In this document: positions 52,946 to 55,038 of the stretch, piece by piece | Layout: each line of letters starts with the position of its first letter | Numbering within the stretch: position 1 is the stretch's first letter | DNA from: Verrucomicrobiaceae bacterium | GTDB lineage: Bacteria > Verrucomicrobiota > Verrucomicrobiia > Verrucomicrobiales > DEV007 | DNA length: 55,038 nt | Reading direction: 5' to 3' | Assembly (NCBI GenBank): GCA_004211885.1 | Contig: SHBV01000015.1 | Span: 1-55,038 of the forward strand | Program-made: the position numbers and the translations under genes | Notes under the pieces: model-generated | Seen by the model: the letters and a program-made list of their open reading frames with translations, nothing else | Database searches by the model: none | What the model was told of the DNA's origin: nothing

Positions 52946-54658
52946 TTGATTTTGAAGCTGATATTTTTATTTTTTTTTCATTTTGCTCTCTTATTTCCGA
53001 TTTGTGCAGAGCAGAAGTATTCTATCCCGGTATGGAGCAAGGATCGTCAGATGAGGTGGTTAAATTCACATTCGAGTCCTACTAATTGGATGATGAGTGT
53101 AGATCTTATGAATGATCGATTATTGAAAGTCAGTCAATCACACAACATAAACAAACTTCTTTCTAGTGCCCACTTCTGGGACTGGGTAACTCAAGTGTAT
53201 TGGTCAAAGGAAATAATCATCCCATATTTTCTTAAATTGAATTCTTCCAATGATGCTTTTGTAAATTGTAAAGCATTGCTTTCAGTGGATGGTCTAAGTA
53301 ATAAGTCCCTCCGATATATAAGTTCATCAGACAATAAGACAAAGTTTGCTGAGATCTTATCTGCGATCCTTGCCGATGATGAGAAAAGATTTAAACGGTA
53401 TATGAATCTTGCAATTGCAATTGCAATAGTGTGGGATGAGCCGTTCCCTGCGACATGGCCCCATCCCAACGTTAACAGAAGTGATGTTCCCTTTAGTAAT
53501 TTAGATATTTTATCGTTATTTAAGTTTTTCGTCACTTCCCATGAAAGTGGAAATCTTAAAATTGGTCTTGATAGACTGTCCATTAGGGAACTCTGTTTTG
53601 TGATTGATACGCCCGTTCAATTAAGTGAGCTCAAGTATGCTCAACAAATTAGGATTAAAAATATAAAAGACCTTGAGCGGTTGTATAAAATTATACCGTA
53701 TGATCAACAGCGAATTAACAGTGAGACTTATCAATGGCCTCACGGTCAGTATCGCCTAATTGACATTGGGTTAAAGAGGGGCGGGATATGTATGGATCAG
53801 AGCTATTTTGCTGCGCATGCTGCCAAGTCTCAGGGAGTTCCCTCAATTTTATTTATGGGTCAAGGCCGTTCCGGGGGCCACGCTTGGGTGGGTTTTTTGG
53901 AATCTCGAGGCAGGTGGAGTTTAAATGCTGCTCGATGGGCCAGTGAGAAGTACCCAGTAGGTTTTGCATACGACCCGCAATCATGGGAGAGAATAAGTGA
54001 TGCGGAGTTTGAATTTGTTTTAAAATCTAATGGAGATAGCCCCTCCCAAATCAAAGGAAAATTAGTTTTGGCTTGGGCCCTGTTAAATCGTGACTCAGCC
54101 CGATTTCAGTCTCTCTTACAAGTTGCATCTAAGATCATGCCCAGGAGCAAGGAGCCTTGGCAAATCGAGCTAAATTACCTTAAGGAGAGTGATGCTGATC
54201 TTGATCAGATGAGGGTCTTTTGGTCGAGGTGGATAACTAATTTCAAGGGAGAGAAAGGAACCAAAGCAAAAGGTCAGATCGAGCTATTAAAGATTTTAAG
54301 GAAGCTAAATTTAGACTCTGCGGCTTTAAAGTTGAGTCGCCAAATTATAAACGAGAATCGATCAGGGAGATTTGATCTTGGTGTTACTGTTGCTAGCGAT
54401 GAGGTCTTTGACCTTCAGAGAGCAATGAGCTGGGAAGAAGCGCATCGTAAATATAAAATTATATTAGAACAGTTTAAGGATTCTAGTGGAGGGCATTTAT
54501 TTTATAACTTGATTGAGCCATACGTAAGGAACTGTTTGTTGGACCGTCGGATGGATGAGGCTTCAGATGCAATTTTGTTGGCATCCAAGACAATTAAACC
54601 TGTGCCGAATTCTATTCTGTTTAATGATTTTGAAAAGCTGCGCAGTGAAGTCGATTAA
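52946..54658 (+). CDS. Exported transglutaminase-like superfamily protein
   Basis: A 570-residue exported protein with a signal peptide (about 1-21, ending PICA). The N-terminal half is helical and unrecognised. Then comes a transglutaminase-like core: Cys282 in RGGICMDQSYF and His312 in SGGHAWVGF, the spacing of a cysteine-protease-like fold. The C-terminal part (about 365-570) is helical. The start TTG at 52946 has a good ribosome-binding site (aaaaggga, 52932-52939), an exception in this window. The reaction is unknown: protease or cross-linking activities are both possible. It converges with the DsbD-type gene. Confidence 0.75.
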   Translation: MILKLIFLFFFHFALLFPICAEQKYSIPVWSKDRQMRWLNSHSSPTNWMMSVDLMNDRLLKVSQSHNINKLLSSAHFWDWVTQVYWSKEIIIPYFLKLNSSNDAFVNCKALLSVDGLSNKSLRYISSSDNKTKFAEILSAILADDEKRFKRYMNLAIAIAIVWDEPFPATWPHPNVNRSDVPFSNLDILSLFKFFVTSHESGNLKIGLDRLSIRELCFVIDTPVQLSELKYAQQIRIKNIKDLERLYKIIPYDQQRINSETYQWPHGQYRLIDIGLKRGGICMDQSYFAAHAAKSQGVPSILFMGQGRSGGHAWVGFLESRGRWSLNAARWASEKYPVGFAYDPQSWERISDAEFEFVLKSNGDSPSQIKGKLVLAWALLNRDSARFQSLLQVASKIMPRSKEPWQIELNYLKESDADLDQMRVFWSRWITNFKGEKGTKAKGQIELLKILRKLNLDSAALKLSRQIINENRSGRFDLGVTVASDEVFDLQRAMSWEEAHRKYKIILEQFKDSSGGHLFYNLIEPYVRNCLLDRRMDEASDAILLASKTIKPVPNSILFNDFEKLRSEVD

Positions 54659-54664
54659 CTAACG

Positions 54665-55038
54665 CTAAGATTTTACTGATTCTTCCAGCTCCTTGATGAA
54701 TTTCCTTTTGCCTGCCTCTGGTGTAATGGCGGGTGGGGAGAGTTGGTTGGGTAATTCTACAATTTTTCCATTCTTTGATCCTAAAATCATTGGGTAGAAA
54801 GGGATAGTTGGTTGCTCGAGTTTATCGAGGAATTCACTAAGGATCCAATTGTCTTTATCTGACTGATCTGCGATCATTGGAATAATTCCAAGTTCTTTAA
54901 TTTTTTCGCTTACCTCTTTAGTATGAAGAACAAACTGTTCATTGGTTTGGCAGACAGCTCACCAGACAGCAGTATAGTCAATGAAGACATTCTTTCCGTT
55001 TCTTACATGTTCGAGTGCAATTATCGGGTCGAAGGGTT
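54665..55038 (-). CDS. DsbD/ScsB-type thioredoxin domain, candidate selenoprotein (partial)
   Basis: The gene enters from the right edge, and only the last 123 codons are visible. Reading through one in-frame TGA gives PFDPIIALEHVRNGK-NVFIDYTAVW-U-AVCQTNEQFVL..., a C-terminal thioredoxin domain of the DsbD/ScsB kind (usual form VFVDFTADWCxxC), followed by the typical GIIPMIADQSDKDN...LEQPTIPFYPMILG and LPNQLSPPAITPE. The TGA at 54961-54959 occupies the position of the first active-site Cys, so Sec insertion would give a UxxC redox centre. It is not a short independent gene starting at the Met at 54877, since homology continues across the TGA. A pseudogene or base-call error is the alternative. 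Confidence 0.8.
54928..54940 (-). promoter_or_regulatory. Candidate bacterial SECIS hairpin downstream of the TGA
   Basis: On the minus strand, GAAC (54940-54937), loop AGTTT (54936-54932) and GTTC (54931-54928) form a small stem-loop with G in the second loop position. That G is the 24th base after the TGA, within the usual window for bacterial SECIS elements. The stem is short, so this is only suggestive. Confidence 0.4.

Noticed and set aside
54665..54877. An independent 70-residue gene starting at the Met at 54877
   Set aside because: Family homology continues upstream through the TGA at 54959-54961 to the window edge, so this is the tail of a larger gene.
1..55038. tRNA or rRNA genes, CRISPR arrays, insertion sequences or prophage
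   Set aside because: No cloverleaf with T-loop consensus, no regularly spaced repeats and no transposase, integrase or phage-like gene were found by reading the gaps and the proteins.

Overview
The window looks like a contiguous chromosomal piece of a marine member of the Verrucomicrobiota (inference from gene content and style; no rRNA is present to prove it). Supporting signs are a low GC content (roughly 40 percent), a Tat-exported Gfo/Idh/MocA oxidoreductase divergent from a secreted sulfatase, a BamB/PQQ-like beta-propeller, a giant secreted CotH plus lamin-tail-domain protein ending in a calcium-binding-like DDDSDG module, a DciA helicase loader, and HemQ. Clear Shine-Dalgarno sequences are rare and several starts are TTG. 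There are no tRNA or rRNA genes, insertion sequences, prophage genes or CRISPR arrays. Most of the window is ordinary core genome with very short or overlapping junctions.

Layout: 1-1.3 kb holds the start of trpA (leftward) and an HU-like gene with promoter and terminator. 1.4-9.1 kb is one giant secreted protein. 9.2-16.1 kb carries pyruvate carboxylase, the oxidoreductase and the sulfatase. 16.1-20.8 kb is housekeeping: thiD, apaG, fthC-lspA, rnhB, gatCA. 20.9-26.1 kb is a leftward run of two tail-anchored coiled-coil proteins, an orphan ABC-2 type permease, rlmI and a lysine 2,3-aminomutase, facing a SufR-like regulator. 26.9-31.5 kb has a Nudix-like protein, a YHS-domain membrane protein, a beta-propeller and folA-thyA. 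31.6-35.2 kb has an orphan pseudopilin-like protein, an azurin-like cupredoxin, a fused AhbA/AhbB-like siroheme decarboxylase candidate, HemQ and a membrane protein. 35.4-39.3 kb is ferredoxin, dciA, a HAD protein, folB and ligA. 39.3-43.9 kb has queE, an unlisted 49-residue His-rich lipoprotein and a response regulator/histidine kinase/PepSY-like module. 44-55 kb has gtrA-like, a TIM-barrel isomerase, DUF1015, an A-type Fe-S carrier, mutL, a repeat-containing exported protein, a CbiX-like chelatase, a transglutaminase-like protein and, running off the right edge, a DsbD-type thioredoxin domain.

The observations most worth following are four. (1) The edge DsbD-type gene has an in-frame TGA exactly where the first Cys of the WCxxC site belongs, with a small hairpin correctly placed for a bacterial SECIS: a candidate selenoprotein. 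(2) AhbAB-like fusion and HemQ lie side by side, which would fit a hybrid heme pathway joining the siroheme route to oxygen-dependent coproheme decarboxylation. (3) MutL keeps its C-terminal domain but has lost the endonuclease and zinc motifs. (4) A small GC-rich structured element lies in the AT-rich gap after the CbiX gene.
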